Notes: a model not told the origin generated them from the sequence alone. DNA of 34,810 nt from CALBPI01 sp039033695 (GCA_039033695.1 JBCCCC010000020.1:1-34810); one strand, 5' to 3'; numbered from the stretch's first letter, positions 17,435-26,280 are shown. Made by a program: numbers and translations.

Positions 17435-18034
17435 TTAGTCGGCATCTCCCGACGGTGTCTTCGCTGAATGACGCGCATCAATATCCCGCGCCAATGCTAC
17501 TACGCGACGGACGTTGCCCGCACGGTCAACGATGATTAGTGTATTGGTTGCTTTGTTCGCTGCCAGATGTCCTGCCGCTGGCAATAGCGGCCGCAACACC
17601 GGTACCAGCGATGGGGCCGCCACATTATCGAGCACAATCACTCGCGTAATCCATTCCCCGTCGGCACCAATCATCGAGTCGTCATCGGTAATCACGGGCA
17701 TGGGGTACTGACGCACTGCGCGAGCGCGAACAATCGACGTAACGTTCGAACCGCGGACCGCAGCAAGCTCATTGTTTGCCAGGATATCGAGGAAGATCGG
17801 ATAGGTCACAGCTTCCAATGGCATCGGCCCAATGCCGACAACGGCCGGTACGTCCGGCGCAATCAGAAACGGTTGCGGTGCGTTCGATGAAACCGCGGCC
17901 ACGAGATCCTTCAACGGCGTTAACGTTTGCACCAATTTAGTAGATGACGAACTGCTTTTCTTGTCGTCCGCATGCGCCTGCACGCTCACCAAGCCGAACA
18001 GCGCGACGATCAAAACCTGTGTTGTCCATTTCAT
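17435..18034 (-). CDS. stand-alone secretin N0-N1 domain-like periplasmic protein
   Basis: A 199-residue protein with a cleavable signal peptide (MKWTTQVLIVALFGLVSVQAHA) and a serine-rich linker. The rest resembles the N-terminal domains of GspD-type secretins. Residues about 45-110 match the N0 pattern (PLKDLVAAV...FLIAPDVPAVV, PLEAVTYPIFLDILANNELAAVRG, IVRARAVRQYPMPV). Residues about 128-190 match an N1 domain (WITRVIVLDNVAAPSLVPVLRPLLP, LAANKATNTLIIVDRAGNVRRVVALARDID). The pore-forming secretin barrel, which should follow, is absent, and no other type II secretion gene is near. ATG 18034 has GGAG eight bases upstream; a GTG at 18043 is also possible. It could be an orphan domain with its own partner or the remnant of a larger gene; the intact signal peptide and compact end favour a functional protein. 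Confidence 0.72.
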   Translation of the reverse strand: MKWTTQVLIVALFGLVSVQAHADDKKSSSSSTKLVQTLTPLKDLVAAVSSNAPQPFLIAPDVPAVVGIGPMPLEAVTYPIFLDILANNELAAVRGSNVTSIVRARAVRQYPMPVITDDDSMIGADGEWITRVIVLDNVAAPSLVPVLRPLLPAAGHLAANKATNTLIIVDRAGNVRRVVALARDIDARHSAKTPSGDAD

Positions 18035-18043
18035 GTTGTCCAC

Positions 18044-18475
18044 TCCAACTAAAGACCAGCCACACGCGCAATAGTCAGACTGCGGCCATCAGCGTTCGTT
18101 CAACGCGCGCCTGCCAGCGCTAATCCCGATCGGCGATGCCTTAGTGCCAGCGTGAACTGCAGCAAGCACAACGCTATTTCAGATTCGGCGCCGCAAGCGC
18201 GCACATAGCTTAATCTTGGAGTTATACGGCGCGGTCGTCGGTTGCCTATCCATACGCACCGAGTGAGCCACTGTCCTTCCCGCATACGACAGTATCGGTG
18301 ACGCGAATGCGCGATTGTCGCCTGACTGCAAATAAGACCGCATGTTGCAAGACTCCTGAACACCGCGATTCGCATTCATCGGTTCATGCTGCAATGTTCA
18401 GTCGCTAATCAACGATGACGACTGGCGATCGATTCGATCGCGATGCGCGCGCCAGCGAGAGCAGTCTCGTTTGGC
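18044..18475. other. 432-base stretch without a supported gene
   Basis: This interval separates the end of gltD from the start of the secretin-like gene, both on the minus strand. It holds two overlapping minus-strand open frames (18100-18375 and 18179-18394) that have no ribosome site, domain or sensible codon pattern. A small CGAGA-GCAG-TCTCG hairpin at 18456-18469 lies seven bases after the gltD stop but lacks a T tract, so it is at best a weak 3-prime end. The promoter of the secretin-like gene must lie in the left part; I cannot place it. Confidence 0.5.
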
Positions 18476-19885
18476 CTAGATATCAAGGTACTCGACAATG
18501 CCCATGGCAGCCTCGCGGCCCTCGAACACGGCTGTGACGACGAGGTCCGAGCCACGCACCATATCGCCGCCCGCAAACACTTTCGGGTTGCTAGTTTGGA
18601 ACTTGAAGCGCGGGTCGTCGGTGACGATGACACGGCCATCGTCGGTGGTCTTCAACTGATGCTGAGAGAACCAGTCAGCGGGGTTGGGGCGAAAGCCGAA
18701 CGCAATGACGACCGCATCGGCTGGCAAGACTTGCTCACTGCCGGGCACAGGCTCAGGCCTGCGCCTGCCGTCCTGACCAGGCTCACCCAGACGCGTCTCC
18801 ACGACCTTCACTCCCGTCACATGGTCTGTGCCTATGATTTCGACTGGCTGGCGATTGAACAAGAACGCTACGCCCTCCTCGCGCGCATTGTTCACCTCGC
18901 GCCGGGAGCCCGGCATGTTTTGCTCGTCACGGCGATACGCACAAGTAACAGACTCGGCACCCTGGCGAATAGCCGTGCGGTTGCAGTCCATACCCGTATC
19001 ACCACCACCCAGCACGACGACTCGCTTGCCCGCCAAATCCATGGTTGGATTGACCTTGTCATGCTCACCGAGTGATTTGTAGGCGTTGGAAATCAGGTAT
19101 GGCAATGCGTCATAGACCCCGGGCAAGTCTTCGCCGCTAAAGCCACCGCGTACATAGGTGTAGGTACCCATACCGAGGAACACGGCATCGAAGTCTTCGA
19201 TCAGGTCGTCGAATGCAATGTCATCTCCGATGCGCGTATTGAGCACAAACTCCACACCCATGCCCTCAAGAATCTCGCGCCGCTTGTGCACGACTTCTTT
19301 CTCGAGCTTGAATGGCGGTATCCCAAACGTCAGCAAGCCACCGATTTCGCTGTAGGCATCATAGACGGTGGACTTGACGCCATTGCGTGCCAGCACGTCG
19401 GCGGCTGCCAGGCCGGCAGGCCCTGCGCCAACAATCGCGACGCGCTTGCCGCTGTCGACCACATGCGAGAGGTCGGGCTTCCAGCCGAGCTTGAGCGCCT
19501 CGTCGGTGATGTATTTTTCGATGTTGCCAATGCTGACCGCACCGAGCCCGTCGTTGAGCGTGCAAGCGCCTTCGCAAAGTCGATCTTGCGGGCACACTCG
19601 GCCGCATACTTCGGGCAGCGAGTTAGTCTGGTGCGAGAGCTCGGCAGCTTCGAGGATATTGCCCTGCTCAATCAGGCTCAGCCAGTTCGGGATGTAGTTG
19701 TGGACCGGGCATTTCCATTCGCAGTAGGGATTGCCACAATTCAGGCAACGGCCGGCCTGGTCGGCTGCCTCTTCGGGAGAGAACTGACCATAGATTTCCT
19801 GGTAGTGCTTGACGCGAATCGGCGCCGGCTGTTTCTCGGGGTCGCGCCGCGGAATATCCAGAAACTGTAGTGGGAACTCGCTCAT
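18476..19885 (-). CDS. gltD: glutamate synthase (NADPH) small subunit
   Basis: A 469-residue iron-sulfur flavoprotein that takes electrons from NADPH and delivers them to GltB for glutamate formation. The N-terminal ferredoxin-like domain carries cysteines 47, 50, 55 and 59 (CLNCGNPYCEWKCP) and 94, 98, 104 and 108 (CGRVCPQDRLCEGAC), enough for two 4Fe-4S clusters. The FAD motif is VAIVGAGPAGLAAAD (149-163) and the NADPH motif is VVVLGGGDTGMDCNRTA. The end reads VFAGGDMVRGSDLVVTAVFEGR. The open frame extends upstream into gltB, but ATG 19885, two bases after the gltB stop, gives the standard MSEFPLQFLDIPR start. It is translated with gltB. Confidence 0.96.
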   Translation of the reverse strand: MSEFPLQFLDIPRRDPEKQPAPIRVKHYQEIYGQFSPEEAADQAGRCLNCGNPYCEWKCPVHNYIPNWLSLIEQGNILEAAELSHQTNSLPEVCGRVCPQDRLCEGACTLNDGLGAVSIGNIEKYITDEALKLGWKPDLSHVVDSGKRVAIVGAGPAGLAAADVLARNGVKSTVYDAYSEIGGLLTFGIPPFKLEKEVVHKRREILEGMGVEFVLNTRIGDDIAFDDLIEDFDAVFLGMGTYTYVRGGFSGEDLPGVYDALPYLISNAYKSLGEHDKVNPTMDLAGKRVVVLGGGDTGMDCNRTAIRQGAESVTCAYRRDEQNMPGSRREVNNAREEGVAFLFNRQPVEIIGTDHVTGVKVVETRLGEPGQDGRRRPEPVPGSEQVLPADAVVIAFGFRPNPADWFSQHQLKTTDDGRVIVTDDPRFKFQTSNPKVFAGGDMVRGSDLVVTAVFEGREAAMGIVEYLDI

Positions 19886-19887
19886 CG

Positions 19888-22800
19888 TCAGGCCGCCTGT
19901 CGCAATGAGGTAATCAGCATGCCAAGCTCCATGGCCTTGGGCTTCACCAGCCAGAACTTGGGCAGGTAATCGCGATAGTCCTCGAGGATCTCTGCCGCCC
20001 AAACGCTGCCGGTCGAGGCAACATGCCGCTGCAGCAAATCACGCAAGTGGTGCAAATGTGCCTCCATGCTCTCCGGTGAGATCCGGTGAATATCGATCAA
20101 CTCGTGGTTATAGCGATCCACGAAGTCACGCTGCAAGTCGAGCACATAGGCAAAACCGCCGGTCATGCCCGCACCGAAATTGACACCCACATCGCCGATG
20201 GCAGCGACAACGCCACCTGTCATGTATTCGCAGCAGTGATCACCTGCGCCTTCGATGACGGCCGTGGCGCCAGAGTTACGCACGGCGAAACGCTCGCCAG
20301 CGCGGCCTGCGGCGAACAACTCACCGCCGGTGGCACCGTACAAGCAGGTGTTGCCAATGATTGCAGTATCGCGGGCGATGAAGCCGCTTTTGCCCGGCGG
20401 GCGAATGACCAGCTGGCCAGCGGTCATGCCTTTGCCAACGTAGTCGTTAGCGTCGCCTTCCAGAGTCAGGTGCAAGCCCTGGACGTTCCAGGCACCGAAG
20501 CTTTGGCCAGCCGTACCACGCAACTTCACATCCAGTACCGCATCGCCCATACCGTGGTTGCCATGTGCACGCGCGATCTCACCAGAGACTCGCGCGCCAA
20601 TTGAGCGATTGAAGTTTTGCACCTCGTACCCGAAACGGCCGGACTGCTTGCCGGCGATGTGCTCGGCCATATCGGCCACCATTTGCTCAGCCAATTCACC
20701 AAGATCAAACGGCGTATTGCGCAGGTCAGTACAAAAGCGTGGCTTGCTGTCTGCCAGGCCACCATCACTAATAATAGGCGACAAGTCCATGGCTTGCTGG
20801 CGCGGTGTCGTGCCAACCGCTGCCTGTAACAAGCCGCTGCGACCAACCAATTCGTCCAGCGATCGCACCCCAAGCGCCGCCATATACTCTCTGGTTTCTT
20901 CGGCCACGAAGCGGAAGAAGTTGATGACCATTTCCGGCAGGCCGATAAAGTGCTTGCTGCGCAGCACCGGGTTTTGCGTCGCAACGCCGGTCGCGCAGTT
21001 ATTGAGGTGGCAGATACGCAGGTACTTGCAGCCAAGTGCGACCATCGGCGCGGTGCCAAAACCAAAACTCTCGGCACCGAGCATGGCCGCCTTAACGACA
21101 TCCAAGCCCGTTTTCAGACCGCCATCGGTCTGCAAGCGCACCTTGTGGCGCAAGTCGTTACCGCGCAGCACCTGGTGCGTCTCGGATAAGCCAAGCTCCC
21201 AAGGACTGCCGGCATACTTCACCGAGGTCAGCGGGCTGGCACCGGTGCCGCCATCGTAGCCCGAAATGGTAATGAGATCGGCGTAGGCCTTGGTCACGCC
21301 GGCCGCGATCGTGCCAACGCCAGGCTCGGCAACCAGTTTGACGCTAACCAGCGCTTTCGGATTCACCTGCTTGAGGTCGAAGATCAGCTGCGCCAAGTCT
21401 TCGATTGAATAAATGTCGTGATGCGGCGGTGGTGAGATCAGACCCACGCCCGGACTGGCGTAACGCAGCCTTGCAATGGTCTCGTCAACCTTGTGGCCGG
21501 GTAGCTGACCGCCCTCGCCCGGCTTAGCGCCTTGCGCGATCTTGATCTGCAGGACATCGGCATTCACCAGGTACTCAGCAGTCACGCCAAAGCGGCCACT
21601 GGCCACCTGCTTGATCCGCGACATACGCTCGGTGCCGTACCGGGCTGGATCTTCACCACCTTCACCAGAGTTCGAGCGCGCGCCGAGCCGATTCATTGCA
21701 ATGGCCAGCGCTTCATGCGCCTCCGGAGACAGCGCACCCAGCGACATACCTGCGCTGTCGAACCGGCGCACAATGTCGCTCACCGGCTCGACTTCATCGA
21801 TCGGCACTGGCTCTCGATCAAAATCGATATCGAGCATGTCGCGCAGTGTTGCAATAGGCCGGCTGTTAACCAGCTCGGCGTACTGCTTGTAAACCTCGTA
21901 GTCGCCGGAGCGAACCGATGCCTGCAACATCGCAATGACATCCGGGTTGTAACAATGGTACTCGCCGCCATGCACATAGCGCAGCAGACCACCCTGGTTG
22001 ACTGGCACGCCTGGGCGAAATGCGAGCTTGCCGAGCGCCGCCTGGTCTTCACCAAGATGCTCAAACGTGGCGCCCGCAACACGGCTGACGGTGCCCTTGA
22101 AGCAGCGATCAACGACCTCTGGTGCCAAGCCGATGATCTCAAATAACTGCGAACCACGATAACTCGCAATCGTTGAAATACCCATCTTGGACATGATCTT
22201 GAACAACCCTTTACGGATGCCGCGCCGGTAGCTACGCCCGTACTGGCGCGCGCCATCCACGGTGCCCGACACTTTGCCGAGCCGTGCCATGTCATACAGC
22301 ACCTGGTAGGCCAGGTATGGATATACCGCCGTCGCACCATAGCCAATCAGGCAGGCGAAATGCTGCGGGTCACGGGCATAGCCTGTCTCGACCAGGATAT
22401 TCACGGCGCAACGCAAACCTGCCTTGACCAGGTGATGATGCACGGCGCCCGTGGCCAGCAATGCATGGACGGGCAGCTTACCTTTCTCGAGGTATCTATC
22501 GGTCAGGCATACCAGCAGATTGCCATCGCGCGCAGCGGCCTCAGCTTTGGCGCAAATATCGTCGAGCGCATCCGGAAGCGGTACATCGCTCGGGTAGTTC
22601 AGATCGATCAACACGTGGCTGTCAGCGAACAGGTCTTTGCCCACCAACTGTCGCCACTTGCGCTGCGAGAGCACGGGCGAGTTGATAATGATGTGCTCCG
22701 CATCACTGGCGGATAGCTCAAACAGGTTAGCCTCGCGACCAATGTTAGTCTGCAGTGACATCACAATACGTTCACGCAGCGAATCAATCGGCGGGTTGGT

Positions 22801-24357
22801 GACCTGGGCAAACTGCTGGCGGAAATAGTCAAACAGCGGCCGCACTTGCTTGGACAACACAGACATAGGTGTGTCATCACCCATCGAGCCGACCGCCTCT
22901 TGCGAGGCTTGCGCCAAAACGCGGATCACCTCATTGCGCTCCTCGGCCGACAAGTTGAACATCTTCTGGTATTGGGCCAGCGTCTCGCGGTTCATTGGCT
23001 CTGCTGCCATACGCGCGTCAATCAGTTCTGACTCAAGGTAGCGGATGCCTTTCTTGAGCCACTTGCGATACGGCGCTCGCGCCTTGATCTGATCATGGAT
23101 GCGATCAGTGTTCAGTACTTCACCATTCTCGAGATCAACCGCCAGCATCTGACCGGGGCCCAAGCGACCTTTCTCGATCACCGACTCTGCGGGGTAATCG
23201 TAGACACCGATTTCCGAGGCGATGGTCAGGTGGCGATCCTTGGTTATGACGTAACGCGCCGGTCGCAAACCGTTGCGATCCAGCGTGCAGGCCGCGTAAC
23301 GGCCATCGGTCATGACAACGCCAGCGGGGCCATCCCACGGCTCAATGTGGCAGCCGAAGAATTCGTAGAATGCGCGCACGTCCGCATCCAGCCGCTCGTC
23401 TGCCTGCCAAGCAGGAGGTACCAGCAATCGCATTGCCTGCAGTACATCCATACCGCCAGCCAGCATAACCTCAAGCATGTTGTCCAGGCTGGAGGAATCC
23501 GAGCCGTCCATCGATACGAGTGGCTCCAGCGACGATACATCCGGCAATTTGTCCGACTGAAAATTGCGCGCACGCGCCAGGGCCCAGTTCCGGTTGCCCG
23601 AAATGGTGTTGATCTCGCCGTTGTGCGCCAGCAGACGGAATGGCTGTGCCAAACGCCACTGAGGCCAGGTGTTGGTCGAGAAACGCTGGTGGAACACGCA
23701 CACCGAGCTCTGCATGCGCGGATCTTTGAGGTCAGTGTAGAAATCGGCCAACACCGCTGGCATGACCATGCCCTTATACGAAAGAGTGTTGGCACACAGG
23801 CTCGCCACATAGAATGACTCGTCCACGTCGGCCAGTGCCAACTCGGTACGCCGGCGGGCAATGAACAGCAGTCGATTGAAGTGCGCGCGCGGCATATCGT
23901 CGGGTGCCAGCACAAAAACATGCTCGATCTTCGGCAATGTGCGCAGCGCTTCTTCACCACAGACCGACGGGTCGGTCGGTACCTCGCGCCAGCCACCTAC
24001 TCGCAAGCCGACCCGTTTCAGCTGCTGCGTCAGCTCGGTGCGGCAACGTCCGGCCAGCGTGTCGTGCTGGTTCAGAAACAAAAGGCCAGCGGCAAAGCGG
24101 CGACCAACATCGATACCGACCTCAGCCGCTACGCTGCGCAAGAAAGTGTCCGGCGTCTTGAGCAGAAGGCCACAGCCGTCACCGGTCTTACCATCAGCGG
24201 CCACCGCACCGCGATGCGTCAAACGCGTGAGCGCACCAATCGCCGTTGAGACCAGCCACTGACTCGGCTCGTCATCAAGGTTGGCAATCAACCCGAAGCC
24301 GCAGCTTGCACGCTCGAACTCGGGCCGATAGAGGCTGGTGTGGTCAGGCATTCTCAT
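19888..24357 (-). CDS. gltB: glutamate synthase large subunit
   Basis: A 1489-residue enzyme, close to the usual length, that converts glutamine and 2-oxoglutarate to two glutamates. A propeptide of 16-18 residues precedes the N-terminal nucleophile Cys in ERASCGFGLIAN, the start of the class II amidotransferase domain (about 19-410, with HRGAVAADGKTGDG and FSTNTWPQW). The central domain follows, then the FMN-binding synthase domain (AMNRLGARSNSGEGGEDP, GGTGASP and the 3Fe-4S cysteines in CKYLRICHLNNCATGVATQNP), and finally the GXGXG beta-helix domain (GNTCLYGATGGELFAAGRAGERFAVRNSGA). ATG 24357 (MRMPDHT) or 24351 (MPDHT) are both plausible; the upstream extension to 24429 looks non-coding. 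gltD follows after two bases. Confidence 0.96.
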   Translation of the reverse strand: MRMPDHTSLYRPEFERASCGFGLIANLDDEPSQWLVSTAIGALTRLTHRGAVAADGKTGDGCGLLLKTPDTFLRSVAAEVGIDVGRRFAAGLLFLNQHDTLAGRCRTELTQQLKRVGLRVGGWREVPTDPSVCGEEALRTLPKIEHVFVLAPDDMPRAHFNRLLFIARRRTELALADVDESFYVASLCANTLSYKGMVMPAVLADFYTDLKDPRMQSSVCVFHQRFSTNTWPQWRLAQPFRLLAHNGEINTISGNRNWALARARNFQSDKLPDVSSLEPLVSMDGSDSSSLDNMLEVMLAGGMDVLQAMRLLVPPAWQADERLDADVRAFYEFFGCHIEPWDGPAGVVMTDGRYAACTLDRNGLRPARYVITKDRHLTIASEIGVYDYPAESVIEKGRLGPGQMLAVDLENGEVLNTDRIHDQIKARAPYRKWLKKGIRYLESELIDARMAAEPMNRETLAQYQKMFNLSAEERNEVIRVLAQASQEAVGSMGDDTPMSVLSKQVRPLFDYFRQQFAQVTNPPIDSLRERIVMSLQTNIGREANLFELSASDAEHIIINSPVLSQRKWRQLVGKDLFADSHVLIDLNYPSDVPLPDALDDICAKAEAAARDGNLLVCLTDRYLEKGKLPVHALLATGAVHHHLVKAGLRCAVNILVETGYARDPQHFACLIGYGATAVYPYLAYQVLYDMARLGKVSGTVDGARQYGRSYRRGIRKGLFKIMSKMGISTIASYRGSQLFEIIGLAPEVVDRCFKGTVSRVAGATFEHLGEDQAALGKLAFRPGVPVNQGGLLRYVHGGEYHCYNPDVIAMLQASVRSGDYEVYKQYAELVNSRPIATLRDMLDIDFDREPVPIDEVEPVSDIVRRFDSAGMSLGALSPEAHEALAIAMNRLGARSNSGEGGEDPARYGTERMSRIKQVASGRFGVTAEYLVNADVLQIKIAQGAKPGEGGQLPGHKVDETIARLRYASPGVGLISPPPHHDIYSIEDLAQLIFDLKQVNPKALVSVKLVAEPGVGTIAAGVTKAYADLITISGYDGGTGASPLTSVKYAGSPWELGLSETHQVLRGNDLRHKVRLQTDGGLKTGLDVVKAAMLGAESFGFGTAPMVALGCKYLRICHLNNCATGVATQNPVLRSKHFIGLPEMVINFFRFVAEETREYMAALGVRSLDELVGRSGLLQAAVGTTPRQQAMDLSPIISDGGLADSKPRFCTDLRNTPFDLGELAEQMVADMAEHIAGKQSGRFGYEVQNFNRSIGARVSGEIARAHGNHGMGDAVLDVKLRGTAGQSFGAWNVQGLHLTLEGDANDYVGKGMTAGQLVIRPPGKSGFIARDTAIIGNTCLYGATGGELFAAGRAGERFAVRNSGATAVIEGAGDHCCEYMTGGVVAAIGDVGVNFGAGMTGGFAYVLDLQRDFVDRYNHELIDIHRISPESMEAHLHHLRDLLQRHVASTGSVWAAEILEDYRDYLPKFWLVKPKAMELGMLITSLRQAA

Positions 24358-24735
24358 TCGATTAAAACGGCTCCATCGTCGACGGCTTTCTATTTGGCTG
24401 ACGCAGAAAAACGCCCGGCCCGGCGGCAAACCGACGGCAGGCTGGCGAACGCTTCTCGGCTAATGTGGCTCGCGGCCGACACCCTGGCGAGGGCGAAAAA
24501 TCGGCGTCACGCGGTGGCACACACCTATATATATGCCATCAATGCGGCAGTGCGACAAATGCAAAAACGCTTGGACACATGCGAGAAAACCGATGTTGCG
24601 GCAAAAAAACCGTCATTAAAGCCGGTTTTGAGCCAGTTTGCGCTTAGAAACAGCGGCTTGAAGAACGTCTTCACGACGCCACAGCGCGCCCAAAAGCGCG
24701 GCGTGAACCGTTCGAAACGCTGGTTACGCGCGAAA
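24358..24735. other. 378-base leader region upstream of gltB
   Basis: No gene is supported here. The interval lies between gltB and the LEA14-like lipoprotein gene, both on the minus strand. A plus-strand frame runs right through it (24340-24870), but it begins with GTG inside gltB, has no ribosome site and ends inside the neighbouring gene. A run of A followed by CCG...CGGTTTT (about 24605-24629) could form a seven-base-pair hairpin. The likely gltB promoter is listed separately. The long leader leaves room for nitrogen- or leucine-responsive control, but no specific operator is recognisable. Confidence 0.5.
24526..24558 (-). promoter_or_regulatory. candidate gltB promoter
   Basis: On the minus strand TTGTCG (24553-24558) is followed after 17 bases by CATATA (24530-24535) within the AT-rich run CATATATATAGG, the only such run near gltB. 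This resembles a sigma-70 -35/-10 pair. Transcription would start some 160 bases before gltB. It is a match by eye only. Confidence 0.3.
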
Positions 24736-25209
24736 CTAATCGCGTTTAATTTGTACGACGCCTGTGGCGCTGAAGGGCAATGGCCGTACCAGCGGGACAT
24801 CCAGCGCCACGCTGCCGCCAACGGAATACTCGAGCTCCTGCTCGCCACCCTTGAGCAGTCGAGTGCCTAGCATCTTCACTGCATCGATCAACGAGGTCTC
24901 GACAGACACACTAAAACTGCCATCACCATTGGCAGGCACGCGAAATGCCTGCTCGGTGCTACCACTGGCAAGCGAAATGCCGGCGAGTGTCACGCCATAA
25001 TTCACCGCGCGCACGGGTAGCGGCACGCCATTCGGATTGCTCACAGTGAAATCCAGCACAAACTTTTGGGTGGTCATATCGGCGCTTTGCAAGCGTACGT
25101 TAGACAACGCGACATTCGGTGATTCGAAGGTCTGGCCGAGCGTTTCACAGCCGGCGAGCAAAAAGACCAGCGCCAATACGGCTGTGGTTCGTGTGACTAT
25201 CGATTGCAT
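24736..25209 (-). CDS. LEA14/WHy-domain lipoprotein
   Basis: A 157-residue exported protein. The signal peptide ends in the lipobox LLAGC (Cys21). The mature part is a single WHy/LEA type 2 domain: PNVALSNVRLQSADMTTQKFVLDFTVSNPNGVPLPVRAVNYGVTLAG, with the typical N-P-N turn, then ASGSTEQAFRVPANGDGSFSVSVET and YSVGGSVALDVPLVRPLPFSATG. Such domains occur in plant desiccation proteins and in bacterial lipoproteins; the molecular role is not settled. ATG 25209 has GGAG seven bases upstream. The same frame is open further upstream through the neighbouring repeat gene, but that part is out of phase with that gene and not coding. It follows the LEA-like repeat lipoprotein by 64 bases with a strong hairpin between them. 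Confidence 0.88.
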   Translation of the reverse strand: MQSIVTRTTAVLALVFLLAGCETLGQTFESPNVALSNVRLQSADMTTQKFVLDFTVSNPNGVPLPVRAVNYGVTLAGISLASGSTEQAFRVPANGDGSFSVSVETSLIDAVKMLGTRLLKGGEQELEYSVGGSVALDVPLVRPLPFSATGVVQIKRD

Positions 25210-25233
25210 TGCTGGCTCCATGCCGAAGGCGAT

Positions 25234-25266
25234 ATTGCCCGGCCAGCGTGCTGCTGGCCGGGCAAT
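25234..25266. repeat. perfect 14-bp inverted repeat between two LEA-like genes
   Basis: ATTGCCCGGCCAGC at 25234-25247 and its exact complement at 25253-25266 enclose a five-base loop. It begins seven bases after the stop of the repeat lipoprotein gene (minus strand) and ends 24 bases before the start of the WHy lipoprotein gene. There is no T tract on either strand, so it is more likely an RNA-stability or differential-expression hairpin than a simple terminator. Confidence 0.8.
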
Positions 25267-25273
25267 GCATCGA

Positions 25274-25723
25274 TCAGCTGTCTTCGTCTTCTGGCTTGAT
25301 AGCGTCCTCGCCATCATCCAGCATGTCTTCGGCGGCTGCTTTGCCGTCGTCAAGCATGTCACCGGCTTTGTCAGCCGCATCGCCCGCCATGTCTTTGGCG
25401 TCTTCACCCATCTCGGCGGCCTTGTCCATCGCATCACCAGCCATAACTTTGGCGTCGTCGCCCATCTCGGCAGCTTTGTCCATGGCATCCTCGCCCATGT
25501 CTGCCGCGGCATCCATGGCATCTGACGCAGCATCACCGGCGGCATCCATCGCGTCACCAGCAGCGTCGGCAGCACCTGCCGCGACGTCTTGTGCATCACT
25601 GGCCACGTCCTCGGCTGCAGCTTTCGCGGCATCCAGTGCCGACTCGTCCGCCTGGTCACCGCCACATCCGGCGATCACAAGTACGGCAGCCATCAACGCG
25701 GCTTTATTCGTTGAAATCTTCAT
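25274..25723 (-). CDS. LEA-like/apolipoprotein-like amphipathic repeat lipoprotein
   Basis: A 149-residue exported protein. The signal peptide ends in the lipobox VIAGC (Cys20). The mature part is almost wholly Ala, Asp, Met, Gly, Glu and Lys, with no aromatic residue, and forms long amphipathic helical repeats. The clearest are two adjacent 18-residue units, AGDAMDKAAEMGDDAKVM and AGDAMDKAAEMGEDAKDM, preceded and followed by shorter variants. The composition recalls group 3 LEA proteins and apolipoprotein-like helices, which fold on drying or on membranes; the net charge is strongly acidic. ATG 25723 has GGGGAG upstream; an ATG five codons earlier is less well placed. Low sequence complexity makes homology hard to judge. 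The lipid anchor puts it on a membrane face. Confidence 0.82.
   Translation of the reverse strand: MKISTNKAALMAAVLVIAGCGGDQADESALDAAKAAAEDVASDAQDVAAGAADAAGDAMDAAGDAASDAMDAAADMGEDAMDKAAEMGDDAKVMAGDAMDKAAEMGEDAKDMAGDAADKAGDMLDDGKAAAEDMLDDGEDAIKPEDEDS
25386..25493. repeat. 54-bp tandem repeat (two copies) inside LEA-like gene
   Basis: Units at 25386-25439 and 25440-25493 match at about four of five bases and encode the two 18-residue helical repeats. Differences are partly at third codon positions, which indicates selection on the protein. Shorter, more diverged relatives of the unit flank both sides. Confidence 0.75.
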
Positions 25724-25842
25724 CTCGTATCTCCCCATTCGAAATCAGGCCGGCACCCCCGGCTGCGCCCAGTGTACCCAGCGCAGCGTCAGACGCAACG
25801 TCGCAAAATGCCGACAAGCACTAGACGCCGCCTTCAAGCGCA

Positions 25843-26280
25843 CTAATCGGCCTCTGACCAGCGTGCGGACACGACCTGCCAGTTGCTGCCGTCTCGCTCC
25901 ATACCGAGCACGAAGCGATATACCGATGTGCGCAAATCGAAGCGAGACAGGTTAGCGCCCGCAAAACGCACCCGCACAGTGGCCTCGGCATAATCATCGG
26001 TCAATACAGACACCGCTTCAGTGTCGGCAAAGATCGCGACCCGGTCGGTGCGCATCAGAAACCCGCGCATCAGCAGCAGCACGGCGCGCCGGTCATTGCC
26101 CTCCAGATCTTCATAATCTCGGCTGATGCCATCACCAAGCACACCGATATCACCATCCTCACCAGCTTCGGCCATGACCGCAATCTGGGCGCGGATCTGC
26201 GCTTCAGGCGTCTCGGGGTCCGCACAGGCGCTCAAGCCCAAAACTGTGACGAGCACCAACCATGCTATGTACATTCTCAT
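25843..26280 (-). CDS. small hypothetical lipoprotein, NTF2-like
   Basis: A 145-residue exported protein. The signal peptide ends in the lipobox GLSAC (Cys19), followed by ADPETPEAQIRAQIAVMAEAGEDGDIGVL. The alternating pattern after that, an N-terminal helix pair then strands (AIFADTEAVSVL, YAEATVRVRFAG, VYRFVLGMERDGSNWQVVSARW), resembles NTF2/SnoaL-type cone folds, here without an evident catalytic residue. ATG 26280 has AGGA seven bases upstream. It is the first of three consecutive lipoprotein genes on this strand (119 bases to the next) and is divergent from the DUF924 gene. Function unknown. Confidence 0.75.
   Translation of the reverse strand: MRMYIAWLVLVTVLGLSACADPETPEAQIRAQIAVMAEAGEDGDIGVLGDGISRDYEDLEGNDRRAVLLLMRGFLMRTDRVAIFADTEAVSVLTDDYAEATVRVRFAGANLSRFDLRTSVYRFVLGMERDGSNWQVVSARWSEAD

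Noticed and set aside
18100..18394. Two minus-strand frames in the gap after gltD
   Set aside because: No ribosome site, no signal peptide or domain, Arg-rich composition typical of non-coding GC-rich DNA.
19886..20002. Upstream extension of gltD to 20002
   Set aside because: It overlaps the gltB coding end; family alignment starts at MSEFPLQFLD.
24340..24870. 176-codon plus-strand frame across the gltB leader
   Set aside because: It starts with GTG inside gltB, ends inside the WHy lipoprotein gene, has no ribosome site and shows no domain.
25330..25620. Repetitive stretch as a possible CRISPR or satellite array
   Set aside because: The periodicity is in codons of an open frame with an 18-residue helical unit; there are no spacers.
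25210..25665. N-terminal extension of the WHy lipoprotein frame, rich in Met, Pro, Arg and Trp
   Set aside because: It is the out-of-phase reading of the LEA-like repeat gene; the lipobox signal peptide and ribosome site fix the start at 25209.
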